A stretch of DNA of 64,000 nucleotides from Vibrio maritimus. GTDB taxonomy: Bacteria > Pseudomonadota > Gammaproteobacteria > Enterobacterales > Vibrionaceae. How positions within the stretch are numbered: the stretch's first letter is position 1; each line of letters opens with the position of its first letter. Location: positions 1 through 64,000 of the forward strand of contig JYJJ01000065.1 of NCBI GenBank assembly GCA_003263775.1. The letters are read 5' to 3'. The position numbers were made by a program, and so were the translations under genes. This document shows positions 19,752-28,868 of the stretch, piece after piece. The notes under the pieces are model-generated. The model was not told where the DNA came from and made no database searches. It saw only the letters and a program-made list of their open reading frames with translations.

Positions 19752-21912
19752 TGACTGAACAGCGCGCTTTTTCTCATTGGATTTCCGATCTGGTCGATAA
19801 AAAATGTTTACGACCGCTGGATCATCAGTTCGCCAAGTTTGTCGCATCTATTGAAACTGAGTATGCCGATGAAGTGATGTGGCTGGCGGCAATCACAAGT
19901 AGCCAGCTTGGGCAAGGCCACATTTGCGTCAACTTAGATAGCGACCTGGTTGATCAGGCTTTGCCGCCGTTACCAAGCCTGATTGGACTCTATGGCGCCG
20001 CTGCTGCGCCGTTGGAAGATAAGGTTAATCAGGTTGATTGGCTGCAGGTAATGGAGCGTGCGTCAACGATCACTGTATTGGCCCCAGGCGCATCCTTAAA
20101 GGGTGCGGTCACGCCTCTAGTCTGGCAGCAAAATCGGCTCTATTTACAGCGCTACTTTTATTATGAGCAAACCATCGCAGAGCGGCTGTTGTCGATGGCG
20201 ACGCCGATTGAGCTGCCCAGCACTCAACTTCAGCAAGCTGCGCAGATCCTTGATCAGCTGTTTGCCCGAGAATATCACTACCTGTACTCGGCATTAGCCT
20301 CGCTCTCTAATGAACAAAACAACCAAGTGTCACGACAGCAACTAGTGTGTGACTTCTTAGACGTTGTTGATGATGGCTCGATCGACTGGGATCAGGTGGA
20401 TCGCATTGTGACGTCAGCGAACTCTGCCAGTGAGCTTCAAATGCTTGATGCTGCCATTCCGCTCAATACCTGCCTGAATTGGCAAAAGGTGGCGGCTGCG
20501 GTAGCATTAACCCGCCGTTTCGCCGTTATTTCCGGAGGGCCTGGTACTGGTAAAACCACGACAGTCACCAAACTGCTCGCGGCAATGGTGCATCAGGCGA
20601 GCGCGCAAGGAGAAACTCCTACCATTAAGTTGGTTGCACCAACGGGTAAAGCGGCGGCGCGCCTGACTGAATCAATTGGCAAAGCGGTGGATGCTTTGGC
20701 GCTGTCACCGGAGCTTAAACAGCGTATTCCCACCGACTCGAGTACCCTGCATCGATTGCTTGGTGCCATTCCTGGCCGTGTTGAGTTTAGGCACGATAAA
20801 ACCAATCCTCTTCATCTGGATGTGTTGGTGCTCGATGAAGCCTCTATGGTCGATTTGCCTATGATGCACCGATTGCTCGATGCGCTGCCAAGCCACTCGC
20901 GGCTTATCTTATTAGGCGATAAAGATCAGCTCGCCTCAGTTGAAGCGGGAGCGGTGCTATCTGACATCTGTGATTTTTCGGCTCAAGGTTACAGCCAAAA
21001 GCAAAACGAACGGGTGAAAGCACTCACTCAGTTTGATTGCCAGCTTGGACGTACTGGCAAACAGTTGGTATCGCCACTTGCAGATAGTTTGTGTGTTCTG
21101 CAAAAAAGCTACCGTTTTGACGCGCGTTCAGGCATTGGCCAACTGGCAAAACAGGTTAACGCTGCTAGCAGTCGAGGCTTCGAACAGGTTTGGAGCAAAG
21201 GGTTTGAGGATATTGAATGGCTGCCACTTAGTGGTGATAGCTATCAAAAATTGATTGATGCTATGGTGCGGGCTTACAAGCCGTATTTGACTGAGTCGAG
21301 AGCAGCGTCTCCACAAGGTGAGTCGATGCAAAGCAGCGATGCTTTAGTGAACTGGCAGCACAGCGTTGCGCGTCAAGTCTTAGGTTTATTCGCTCAAAAC
21401 CGCTTGCTGTGCGCAGTGCGAGAGGGTGATTTTGGCGTTACTGGCCTTAACCAGAGGATAGAGTCGCGTCTGAAGCAGCGCGGCGTGATTTCGCGAGGTG
21501 AAGAGCTTTGGTATGTAGGTCGACCGCTGATGGTGACGAAAAACGATCACGGGCTTGGACTTTACAATGGAGATATTGGTATTTGCCTATGGGATCATAG
21601 TGCTCAAACACCAAGGCTGAAGGTCTTCTTTGAGCTCCCTGATGGCAGCATAAAGTCGGTATTGCCAAGTCGAATGCCAGAGCACGAAACGGCTTATGCC
21701 ATGACGATTCATAAATCTCAAGGCAGTGAGTTTGCCCATACCTTTATGATATTACCGGGCGAATTTAGCCTCTGCTCACCAAAGAGTTGATTTATACCGG
21801 CATTACCCGCGCAAAATCGCGTTTCACTTTAGTGGCGGATGGCAAAGTATTAGGGAAGGGGATACGTCATAAAACGCTGCGTCACAGTGGACTGTCATTG
21901 CGTTTGGCGTAA
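19751..21912 (+). CDS. recD: RecD, exonuclease V alpha subunit; one frameshift at about 21770
   Basis: The 5'-3' SF1B helicase subunit of RecBCD. Walker A ISGGPGTGKTTTVTKLLAAM lies about 255-275, then VAPTGKAAARLTESIG, VLDEASMVDLPMMHRLL (Walker B) and LLGDKDQLASVEAGAV. The end holds AYAMTIHKSQGSEFAHTFMI. The frame breaks after LPGEFS. One extra C near 21770 continues as PLLTKELIYTGITRAKSRFT to a TAA at 21910, giving 720 residues. ATG overlaps the recB stop (TAATG), so the two are translationally coupled. Confidence 0.95.
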
Positions 21913-22029
21913 TTGGTGATTTGGGAAAGAGAATTGCGTGGCGAATCGGAAAATGAGCGAGGGAGAAACTCTACCGTCCTTGGCAGTACTTGTTCTGAGA
22001 ATAAAGGGTCTGGGAATAATTTGGCCGAG

Positions 22030-22215
22030 TTAGGCTGGATTAAAGACCTCAGAGTAGGTGATTTGCTTGATCCGATACTGCTGCTGGTAAATCGCCATTA
22101 ACGATCTGACTTTTTCGGATACAGGAAAAACACAGTGGACGTTGAGTCCTTCTAGGAAGTGGTTTTCCGCCATATCCCAGAAACTTTGAATCGAATTACA
22201 AATAACCGTTCGCAT
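22030..22215 (-). CDS. Small hypothetical protein
   Basis: A 61-residue ORF beginning MRTVICNSIQSFWDMAENHF, then VHCVFPVSEKVRSLMAIYQQ and ending TYSEVFNPA. I do not recognise a domain. It stands alone between recD and argA on the minus strand, and AAGAG lies about 9 bases before its ATG. Charged and aromatic residues are spread as in a real small globular protein rather than an antisense shadow, and no other gene claims the region. A longer start at 22224 is possible. Confidence 0.5.
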   Translation of the reverse strand: MRTVICNSIQSFWDMAENHFLEGLNVHCVFPVSEKVRSLMAIYQQQYRIKQITYSEVFNPA

Positions 22216-22362
22216 AGATGTCACTCTTGAATGTGGTGTTCACCTAGCATTCCTTGCACTGCCCGCCAGCACGCTGCTTTTTGGGAGTCCTGTCACATAA
22301 ATAGCTGTGACTTGGGCGAATTTTAAACAGGAATTGACCTTTTGTAAAACGATTTGTGCTAA

Positions 22363-22405
22363 TTCATGACGGCAATCGATTTCATAAATTTCAAGCCGTC
22401 ATGAA
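22363..22405 (-). terminator. Inverted repeat after argA, weak terminator
   Basis: Perfect 11-bp arms TTCATGACGGC / GCCGTCATGAA with 21 bases between, 14 bases past the argA stop. There is no T run, so it may be an mRNA-stabilising hairpin or a Rho-assisted end. Confidence 0.4.
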
Positions 22406-22418
22406 TGTTTCTGTAAAA

Positions 22419-23756
22419 CTATACCGAGACCGATAGGATCTTGGAGCGCCTTTGTAAATTGTAGAGGTCTTGTTTCGCCATCGGCAGCGATTCTACTCCT
22501 ACTTCAAGAAAACCTTGCTCTCTAAACCAGTGCAGGCTGTGTGTGGTGAGTACAAATATGTGCTCAATCCCCATCATTTTAGATTGCTGCTTCATATGAT
22601 TCAGGAGCAGCACGCCCCGATTGCCATCGCGATAGTCGGGATGGATCGCCACGCAGGCCATTTCAGCCATCTTTTCTTGCTGGTAAGGATAAAGTGCTGC
22701 GCAACCAATCACCAACCCATCTTTCTCGATCAAGGTGAATTGGTGAATCTCTTGCTCAAGCTGCTCTCGAGAGCGGCGAACCAAAATTCCTTTTTCTTCC
22801 AAAGGTCGAATCAGCTCAAAAATGCCACCAATATCATCAATGTCAGCCTGTCTGACTTGCTCGGCACTGGCCATGACGATTTGTGTGCCGATACCATCAA
22901 TAGAGAACAGCTCCTGAATCAGCGCGCCATCGATTTTATAACTAATTAAGTGGCAACGTGGAATCCCTGCACGACAAGCGGATTGCGCGCCGCGTAAGAA
23001 ACGCAGTGTACCGCTACTATGGCCCTCGTCAGCCAGCTCTTTGGCTTCAAGCTGTTCAATCAGTTGATTGACTTCAGATGGGAACAGCTCAGCGATGGCA
23101 TTGCCGGCTTCATCGAGTACCCCTTGTTCTGAACAAAAGCCAATTAACTTATCTGCATTTAATTTTATAGCAACTTGGGTCGCCACTTCTTCAGAGAGGA
23201 GATTGAAGGTCTCACCCGTTACCGAACCTGCCACTGGGCCGAGTAGAGCGATTGAACCTTGCTCAAGAACACGATTGATACCTTGAATATCAATACGGCG
23301 CACGCGACCACTGTGGCAATAGTCGATGCCATCATCAACGCCGAGCGGTTGGGCAATGACGAAGTTGCCACTAATGACATTGAGCTGGTTGCCCGCCATG
23401 GGTGTGTTATTTAGGCTCATAGAGAGACGTGCAGTGATATCCAGTTGCAGACGCCCTGTTGCTTGCATTACGTAATCTAGGCACTTTTCCGTCGTGACTC
23501 GAATGCCTTTGTGATAGGGACAGTGGCAATCATTGTGTTCAAGAAGTTGGTTGATCTGCGGCCTTGCGCCATGCACCAGCACTAACTTAACGCCCAAACT
23601 GTGTAGCAACGCGATGTCACTCACAATATTAGTGAAGTTTTTGTCGGTGAATGCTTCTCCACCCAGCATGATGACCATGGTTTTGTTGCGGTGAGCATTA
23701 ACATACGGAGTGGACTGCCGAAATCCTTTTACTAGGGCGGTACTGCGGATCTTCAC
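22419..23756 (-). CDS. argA: N-acetylglutamate synthase
   Basis: First step of arginine synthesis: acetyl-CoA + glutamate to N-acetylglutamate. The 445 residues match the classical ArgA. The N-terminal amino-acid-kinase-like domain (about 1-285) shows VIMLGGEAFTDKNF, LVLVHGARPQINQLL and VSGNFV-like segments. The C-terminal GNAT domain (about 300-440) shows MACVAIHPDYRDGNRGVLLL. The start is GTG at 23756. A near-consensus ARG box lies 35 bases upstream, consistent with ArgR repression, besides the feedback inhibition by arginine known for the family. Confidence 0.95.
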   Translation of the reverse strand: MKIRSTALVKGFRQSTPYVNAHRNKTMVIMLGGEAFTDKNFTNIVSDIALLHSLGVKLVLVHGARPQINQLLEHNDCHCPYHKGIRVTTEKCLDYVMQATGRLQLDITARLSMSLNNTPMAGNQLNVISGNFVIAQPLGVDDGIDYCHSGRVRRIDIQGINRVLEQGSIALLGPVAGSVTGETFNLLSEEVATQVAIKLNADKLIGFCSEQGVLDEAGNAIAELFPSEVNQLIEQLEAKELADEGHSSGTLRFLRGAQSACRAGIPRCHLISYKIDGALIQELFSIDGIGTQIVMASAEQVRQADIDDIGGIFELIRPLEEKGILVRRSREQLEQEIHQFTLIEKDGLVIGCAALYPYQQEKMAEMACVAIHPDYRDGNRGVLLLNHMKQQSKMMGIEHIFVLTTHSLHWFREQGFLEVGVESLPMAKQDLYNLQRRSKILSVSV

Positions 23757-23790
23757 AATGATTACTCGTGGTTTATTTATGTTGAAATAA

Positions 23791-23804
23791 TGACTTTTTA
23801 TTCA
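23791..23804 (-). promoter_or_regulatory. ArgR operator (ARG box) of argA
   Basis: TGACTTTTTATTCA matches TGAATnnnnATTCA with one mismatch. On the minus strand it overlaps a TTGAAT -35-like hexamer, so ArgR binding would block the promoter. Confidence 0.6.
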
Positions 23805-23901
23805 AAAATGCGCAAGGGAAATTTAGTATGGAGCGAAGGAGAGACTTGCCCCGTTATGAATCAAGTGACACACTGACGCAGAATACAGAAGAAGGCGAGC
23901 T

Positions 23902-24357
23902 ATGAGTGAAGGCAAAGAGAGTAGTATTGTCAGTAGCGTGGATGTCACGTTAACGCCTCGCAGTACGATTAGACCCAACAAGTGGTTGGAACGAGTACTA
24001 ATTTTGCTGGCATTAGTGGGCACGGCCTCAGTGATTGGCTTATACAACGATTTATATGGTCGAGTTCAAGACCACATTAACCCTAAAGCAGAGGTGTTTG
24101 GGCTGTGGATCGAGAAAGATGTGGCTCCTTATGCGAGAGCGTCGTTTGAGCTTGGAGATAATAGGGTGGTGATCAATAACCGTGTGGTCGCAACCTCTTT
24201 TGAACTATCTACTAAGGAGCTTTGGTTTACCGTAGGGGTGACCGAGTATCGTTATCAATTTCTTAACCGTAACAAGACCGAGATACGACAGCTTTCACCG
24301 ACTCATTACAACCCAACGTTTGTTTTGTCAGGAAAACACAAAAAAGACCTGAGATAA
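23902..24357 (+). CDS. DUF2850-type membrane-anchored protein
   Basis: A 151-residue protein of unknown function. One membrane segment lies at about 30-48 (RVLILLALVGTASVIGLYND), leaving a C-terminal domain of about 100 residues presumably in the periplasm, with GLWIEKDVAPYARASFELGD and LWFTVGVTEYRYQFL. The pattern WIE-x-DVxPYA with a short beta-rich domain matches my memory of the Vibrionaceae DUF2850 family. It lies between the divergent argA and mltA. I cannot say what it does. Confidence 0.65.
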   Translation: MSEGKESSIVSSVDVTLTPRSTIRPNKWLERVLILLALVGTASVIGLYNDLYGRVQDHINPKAEVFGLWIEKDVAPYARASFELGDNRVVINNRVVATSFELSTKELWFTVGVTEYRYQFLNRNKTEIRQLSPTHYNPTFVLSGKHKKDLR

Positions 24358-24418
24358 GCATCGGTTTTATTGCGCTTTTTTATAGAGTTTGCCATCCTGA
24401 ATGCACGAACCATAAGGG

Positions 24419-25618
24419 ATGACTAACTTGATCAAACGTATTTTGCCACTTGCTTCTGTTTTATTGGTGTTTGGCTGCGCGCAAAGCGATCGCGCTCAGC
24501 AGAAACACGATGGTGAGTTCACCAGCCTACTAAATAAAACAGAGCAAATTGAATCCAACAAACCTCGTAACTTTCACACATTTGCTGCTCAAGCGAATGA
24601 GGTGGTCACTGCCTCGCCATCCATGGCGAAAACCTACCAACCATTATACGAACAGCTAGAAACATGGGCTGTGCAAAGTGGCGACCCTAAACAGTTGGCA
24701 AATTACGGTGTTCAAGCGGCGCAGCTTGGCGGTGGTGATAATAAAGGCAATGTACTTTTCACGGGTTATTTCTCACCTGTGATGGAGCTTCGTCATGAGC
24801 CGGATGAGAAGTTCCGTTATCCGGTGTATGCGATGCCAGACTGTCAGCAAGAGTGCCCAACTCGCGCAGAAATTTATGGCGGCGCACTCAATGGCCAGGG
24901 ACTTGAACTCGGCTATGCTGAAAACCTCATCGACCCATTTATTATGGAAGTGCAAGGCAGTGGCTTCGTTCACTTTGAAGATGACGACACCTTAGAATAT
25001 TTTGCCTACGCAGGAAAAAACAATAAAGCGTATGTGAGTATTGGCCGCGTGTTGATTGAACGTGGTGAAGTGCCAAAAGAGAAAATGTCACTCAAAGCGA
25101 TCAAAGACTGGGTGATGGCACAAGATGAGAAAACGGTTCAGGCACTCCTTGAGGAAAACCCATCGTTTGTATTCTTCCAACCTCAAAATGCAGCGCCTGT
25201 AAGAGGTACTGCAGGCATTCCACTATTGCCAATGGCTTCGGTTGCAGGCGATCGTTCAGCATTCCCAATGGGGACGCCGATACTAGCGGAAGTGCCACTG
25301 CTTAACGCCGATGGTACTTGGAGTGGTGCGCATGAATTAAGACTGCTAATCGTGCTCGATACTGGTGGCGCAGTGAAGGGTAACCACTTCGATCTCTATC
25401 ATGGTATGGGCGAGTTTGCCGGCACTCAAGCTGGTCACTACAAGCACTTTGGCCGCGTGTGGAAATTGGGTTTAGAAAACTCGACAACCGCAGACCCATG
25501 GTTAATGCCAGGAGAAAAGACCTCTCCAGCCAACCCGCCCAAAGCGCCGGCTAAGTCTTCTATCTCTTCGCAAGACAAGCCTGATACCGAAACGGATACG
25601 AATAGCGAGAGCAAGTAG
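24419..25618 (+). CDS. mltA: Membrane-bound lytic murein transglycosylase A
   Basis: An outer-membrane lipoprotein that cleaves glycan strands of peptidoglycan, forming 1,6-anhydro-muropeptides for recycling (compare ampG in this window). The N-terminal signal ends in the lipobox VFGC (Cys20). The MltA domain shows LFTGYFSPVMELR and EVQGSGFVHFED. The C-terminal 3D domain has LIVLDTGGAVKGNHFDLYHG, containing the catalytic aspartate. Its 399 residues exceed E. coli MltA (365) by a Pro/Ser/Lys-rich tail of about 35 residues. Confidence 0.95.
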   Translation: MTNLIKRILPLASVLLVFGCAQSDRAQQKHDGEFTSLLNKTEQIESNKPRNFHTFAAQANEVVTASPSMAKTYQPLYEQLETWAVQSGDPKQLANYGVQAAQLGGGDNKGNVLFTGYFSPVMELRHEPDEKFRYPVYAMPDCQQECPTRAEIYGGALNGQGLELGYAENLIDPFIMEVQGSGFVHFEDDDTLEYFAYAGKNNKAYVSIGRVLIERGEVPKEKMSLKAIKDWVMAQDEKTVQALLEENPSFVFFQPQNAAPVRGTAGIPLLPMASVAGDRSAFPMGTPILAEVPLLNADGTWSGAHELRLLIVLDTGGAVKGNHFDLYHGMGEFAGTQAGHYKHFGRVWKLGLENSTTADPWLMPGEKTSPANPPKAPAKSSISSQDKPDTETDTNSESK

Positions 25619-25666
25619 GCCATCGCAATCAGCGGCTACAACGCCGACAGAGTTGACCTTTTTAGT

Positions 25667-25698
25667 AAGAGTGCGTATAAATCGCACTCTTCTTTTTT
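25667..25698 (+). terminator. Terminator of mltA
   Basis: AAGAGTGCG / CGCACTCTT stem followed by CTTTTTT. Confidence 0.8.
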
Positions 25699-25721
25699 AC
25701 TTGGACAATGCAAGGTAACCC

Positions 25722-26534
25722 ATGCGCGAATTGAACCAACCTGCCTCTGACAGCTACAACCAACGTTTTGGTGGCACACGCCGACTTTATGGTCATAGTG
25801 AGGTCGACATTTTACGTGCAGCACACGTGTGTGTGGTCGGCATTGGTGGTGTGGGATCGTGGGCAGTAGAAGCGCTAGCGAGAACCGGTGTCGGTGAGTT
25901 AACACTCATTGATATGGATGACGTGTGTGTGACGAACATTAACCGTCAAATCCACGCGATGTCAGGTACCGTTGGTCAAAGTAAAATCGAAGTGATGGCA
26001 GAGCGCGTTAAGCTGATTAACCCAGAGTGCAAAGTGAATCTGATAGATGACTTTATTACTCCAGACAACGTGGCCGAGTACATCAGTAAAGAGTTTGATT
26101 ACGTGCTGGATGCGATTGACAGCATTAAGCCGAAAGCTGCGTTACTGGCGTATTGTCGCAGCAATAAAATTAAGGTTATCACGACCGGCGGTGCGGGTGG
26201 TCAGGTTGACCCGACCCAAATCATGGTGGCGGATTTGACCAAAACGATTCAAGATCCGCTCGCCAAAAAGCTGAAAGATACCTTGCGCCGTCATCACAAC
26301 TTCACTAAGAACCCAGCTCGTAAGTTTGGTATTGATTGTGTGTTCTCGACTGAGCAACTTAAATACCCTCAAGCGGATGGCAGTGTGTGTGGCGTGAAAT
26401 CCACAGCAGAAGGACCAAAGCGTATGGATTGTGCCAGCGGTTTTGGTGCAGCAACGGTGGTAACCGCGACATTTGGCTTTGTCGCTGTATCGCGCATTGT
26501 TGAAAAAATTGTGCAAAAGTACGCAGCGAAGTAA
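25722..26534 (+). CDS. tcdA: TcdA (CsdL), tRNA ct6A37 cyclase
   Basis: An E1-like enzyme that uses ATP to cyclise t6A at position 37 of ANN-decoding tRNAs to ct6A. The 270 residues match the family. The nucleotide-binding loop VVGIGGVGSWAVEALARTG is followed by LIDMDDVCVTNINRQIHA and DYVLDAIDSIKPKAALLAYC; GVKSTAEGPKRMDCASGFG near the C-terminus is characteristic. It is followed after 12 bases by csdE, whose product (with CsdA) works with it in E. coli. Confidence 0.95.
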   Translation: MRELNQPASDSYNQRFGGTRRLYGHSEVDILRAAHVCVVGIGGVGSWAVEALARTGVGELTLIDMDDVCVTNINRQIHAMSGTVGQSKIEVMAERVKLINPECKVNLIDDFITPDNVAEYISKEFDYVLDAIDSIKPKAALLAYCRSNKIKVITTGGAGGQVDPTQIMVADLTKTIQDPLAKKLKDTLRRHHNFTKNPARKFGIDCVFSTEQLKYPQADGSVCGVKSTAEGPKRMDCASGFGAATVVTATFGFVAVSRIVEKIVQKYAAK

Positions 26535-26546
26535 TAGGCAGTCGAG

Positions 26547-26978
26547 ATGAGTAATAGCAATCCATTTGGCAGTGAAATCCAAGCGCAGCAAATTGTCGAC
26601 ACCATGACTCAGTTGGAAGGCTGGGAAGATCGCTACCGCCAGGTCATTCAGTGGGGTAAGAAATTACCGGTCATGGATGAGGCTGATAAACAAGAACAAG
26701 TGCTAGTGGCGGGCTGTGAAAGCTCAGTGTGGCTAGTGCTTGAACAGGTCGAGGAGGCGTGGGTAATCAAAGCCGATTCTGATGCGCGTATCGTTCGCGG
26801 TTTGATTGCGATTGTGTTAGCTGCCTTCAATGGTAAAACCTCGCAGCAAATCGCTGAATTCGATCTTGAAGGCTATTTCGAACAATTGAATCTCATCAAT
26901 CACCTGAGCCCTTCACGTGGGAATGGTCTAAAGGCTATCGTCAATACGATTCGTGAACAGGCGCAGCGCACGCTATAA
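26547..26978 (+). CDS. csdE: CsdE, SufE-family sulfur acceptor
   Basis: Accepts sulfur from the cysteine desulfurase CsdA on a conserved cysteine and stimulates it. The 143 residues carry the SufE core DKQEQVLVAGCESSVWLVLE, where the Cys is the sulfur acceptor, and IVLAAFNGKTSQQIAEFDL. In one unit with tcdA. Its partner gene csdA is directly downstream but on the opposite strand, tail to tail. It could be named SufE, but the linkage favours CsdE. Confidence 0.9.
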   Translation: MSNSNPFGSEIQAQQIVDTMTQLEGWEDRYRQVIQWGKKLPVMDEADKQEQVLVAGCESSVWLVLEQVEEAWVIKADSDARIVRGLIAIVLAAFNGKTSQQIAEFDLEGYFEQLNLINHLSPSRGNGLKAIVNTIREQAQRTL

Positions 26979-27029
26979 CAGAGTATGGTAGCTATTATCC
27001 AGTCGCTACTATCTAAGTCCAGATTATTG

Positions 27030-27067
27030 AAAAGCCATTGGCGGGGCATCCCACCAGTGGCTTTTTT
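27030..27067. terminator. Terminator between csdE and csdA
   Basis: AAAAGCCATTGG / CCAGTGGCTTTT with one wobble pair and T/A runs, between convergent genes. Confidence 0.8.
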
Positions 27068-27071
27068 GCGT

Positions 27072-28270
27072 TTAAAGCATATCGACCGCTTTTTCTACCG
27101 CGGCAATAAAGCGGTCAACATCTTGTTCAGAGTTGTAGATCGCGAATGAGGCTCGCACGGTACCTTTTACACCCAGCGCGTCCATAAGCGGGTGAGCACA
27201 GTGGTGTCCAGCCCGTACTGCGACATTTTGCTGATCGAGTAGCGTGGCCAAATCTTGATGATGCACGCCATCCATGACAAACGTGATGACGCTAGCACCA
27301 GGCTGATAGCCGATGATTTGAATATCATCGAGTTGACTTAGGGCATCGTAGGCACGTTTTTGTAGTGTGCAGATATGCTCTTCAAGATCGGTATGATTAT
27401 ATTGGCCAAGCCATTCAATAGAGCAGGCAAGCGCCAGAGCACCAGCGACATTGGGTGTACCAGCTTCAAACTTGCCAGGTAACTCACTAAATGTGGTGCC
27501 TTCAAAGGAAACCTTTTCGACCATTTTTCCGCCACCATGCCAGGGTGGCATTGCTTCGAGCAGGGCTAGCTTGCCATACAGTACGCCAATACCCGCGGTG
27601 CATAGAGTTTATGCCCCGAAAATACGTAGAAATCGGCATCCAGACTTTGAACGTCAGTCGGTTGATGTACCACGCCTTGCGCGCCATCGACGACAACCAC
27701 AGCTTGGCTACTAGCGCGAGTGATAGTGATGATATCGTCGAGCGGCAGCACCGTTCCAGTCACGTTGGTGACTTGAGCTACGGCTACGATTTTTGTACGG
27801 CTGTTGATTAATGCTCGGAATGCATCGAGGTTAAACTGACAACCTTCCCCCATTGGTACCTTGACCACTTTAGCACCGGTTTGCTCGGCGACAATTTGCC
27901 ACGGAACTATGTTGGCATGGTGCTCCATTTCGGAGACTAAGATCTCGTCACCTGGCTGTAACTGATTGCGGGCGTAGGTTTGTGCGATGAGGTTAAGCGC
28001 CTCGGTCGCTCCACGTGTCCAGATGATCTCTTTCTCGCTGCTGGCGTTAATAAAACGCGCGACTGTTTCACGAGCCGCTTCAAAACGGGATGTCGCCAGA
28101 GCAGTCAGCGAGTGGGTACCGCGATGGACGTTGGCGTTTTGATTGCGATAGTAGTGGGTAATGCAATCGATCACCGCTTGCGGCTTCTGTGTGGTCGCCG
28201 CACTATCTAGATAAACGGTTTCGCCATCAATTGCTGGGAACTGGTCACGAATTGCTTGTAAATCAGTCAT
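27072..28270 (-). CDS. csdA: CsdA, cysteine desulfurase; one frameshift at about 27594
   Basis: A class-II (SufS/CsdA) PLP enzyme that takes sulfur from cysteine for Fe-S and tRNA thiolation routes. VYLDSAATTQKPQAVIDCI is near the start, VSEMEHHANIVPWQ midway, FYVFSGHKLYAP carries the PLP lysine, and VRAGHHCAHPLM the catalytic cysteine. The frame breaks after KLYAP. One added base near 27594 continues TGIGVLYGKLALLEAMPPWH and gives 399 residues (E. coli 401). The start at 28270 is taken because the longer frame reads into yajL. It follows yajL by one base. Confidence 0.93.
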
Positions 28271-28271
28271 C

Positions 28272-28868
28272 TTACTTTCCCATTTCGTGATAATGCAGCG
28301 TTGGGTTGGTGACCATGGGCTCGGCGACTTCCCATGCCTTTTCCTTACCACAGAGTGCAATGATGATCTCGATGGCAAACTCAAGCGCGGTACCTGGACC
28401 TTGGCTGGTAATCAAGTTGTGGTTGATATCCATGGTGACGCGCTTGTCGCGCCAGCAGTTTTTAGGGATATGAGATTTAAAACTTGGATGGCAGGTCATC
28501 AAGGCATCGGGATAAAGTTGATGGTGCTGAAGCACAAGAGCAGGGGCTGCGCAAATGGCTGCCATGAGTTTGCCATCGTATTTGTGTTGGCGAACTATCT
28601 CGACCAATAGCGTGCTGTCACGAAATACTTCCGAGCCGCCGACACCGCCAGGTAGCGCGATAACATCAAACTCGTCGTCAGCAACGTCAACCAATTTACA
28701 ATCGGCGGTTAATGTCACTCCGCGGGAGGCTTTCATTGTCAATGCGCCATCGAAGTCGGCGCTAGCCACCGTGACCTCGAACCCCGCCCTCACCATAGTA
28801 TCTATGATGGTGATGGCTTCCATTTCTTCCGTGCCTGGGGCGATAGGGACAAGTACCTTTTTAGTCAT
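28272..28868 (-). CDS. yajL: YajL, DJ-1/PfpI family protein
   Basis: A 198-residue cytosolic DJ-1 homologue, reported as a chaperone and protein/nucleotide deglycase in E. coli (the deglycase activity is debated). KVLVPIAPGTEEMEAITIID at the start, DVIALPGGVGGSEVF, and the nucleophile elbow MAAICAAPALVL with the active cysteine near residue 106. It overlaps the panE stop by 8 bases and csdA follows immediately, so panE-yajL-csdA look like one operon. The panE-yajL pairing is also seen in E. coli. Confidence 0.92.
   Translation of the reverse strand: MTKKVLVPIAPGTEEMEAITIIDTMVRAGFEVTVASADFDGALTMKASRGVTLTADCKLVDVADDEFDVIALPGGVGGSEVFRDSTLLVEIVRQHKYDGKLMAAICAAPALVLQHHQLYPDALMTCHPSFKSHIPKNCWRDKRVTMDINHNLITSQGPGTALEFAIEIIIALCGKEKAWEVAEPMVTNPTLHYHEMGK

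Noticed and set aside
21913..22101. 62-codon plus-strand ORF after recD
   Set aside because: No RBS or family likeness, and it overlaps the more plausible minus-strand ORF 22030-22215.
22363..22405. Strong terminator after argA
   Set aside because: The arms are perfect but the 21-base loop and lack of a T run make a classical terminator unlikely; kept only as a weak hairpin.
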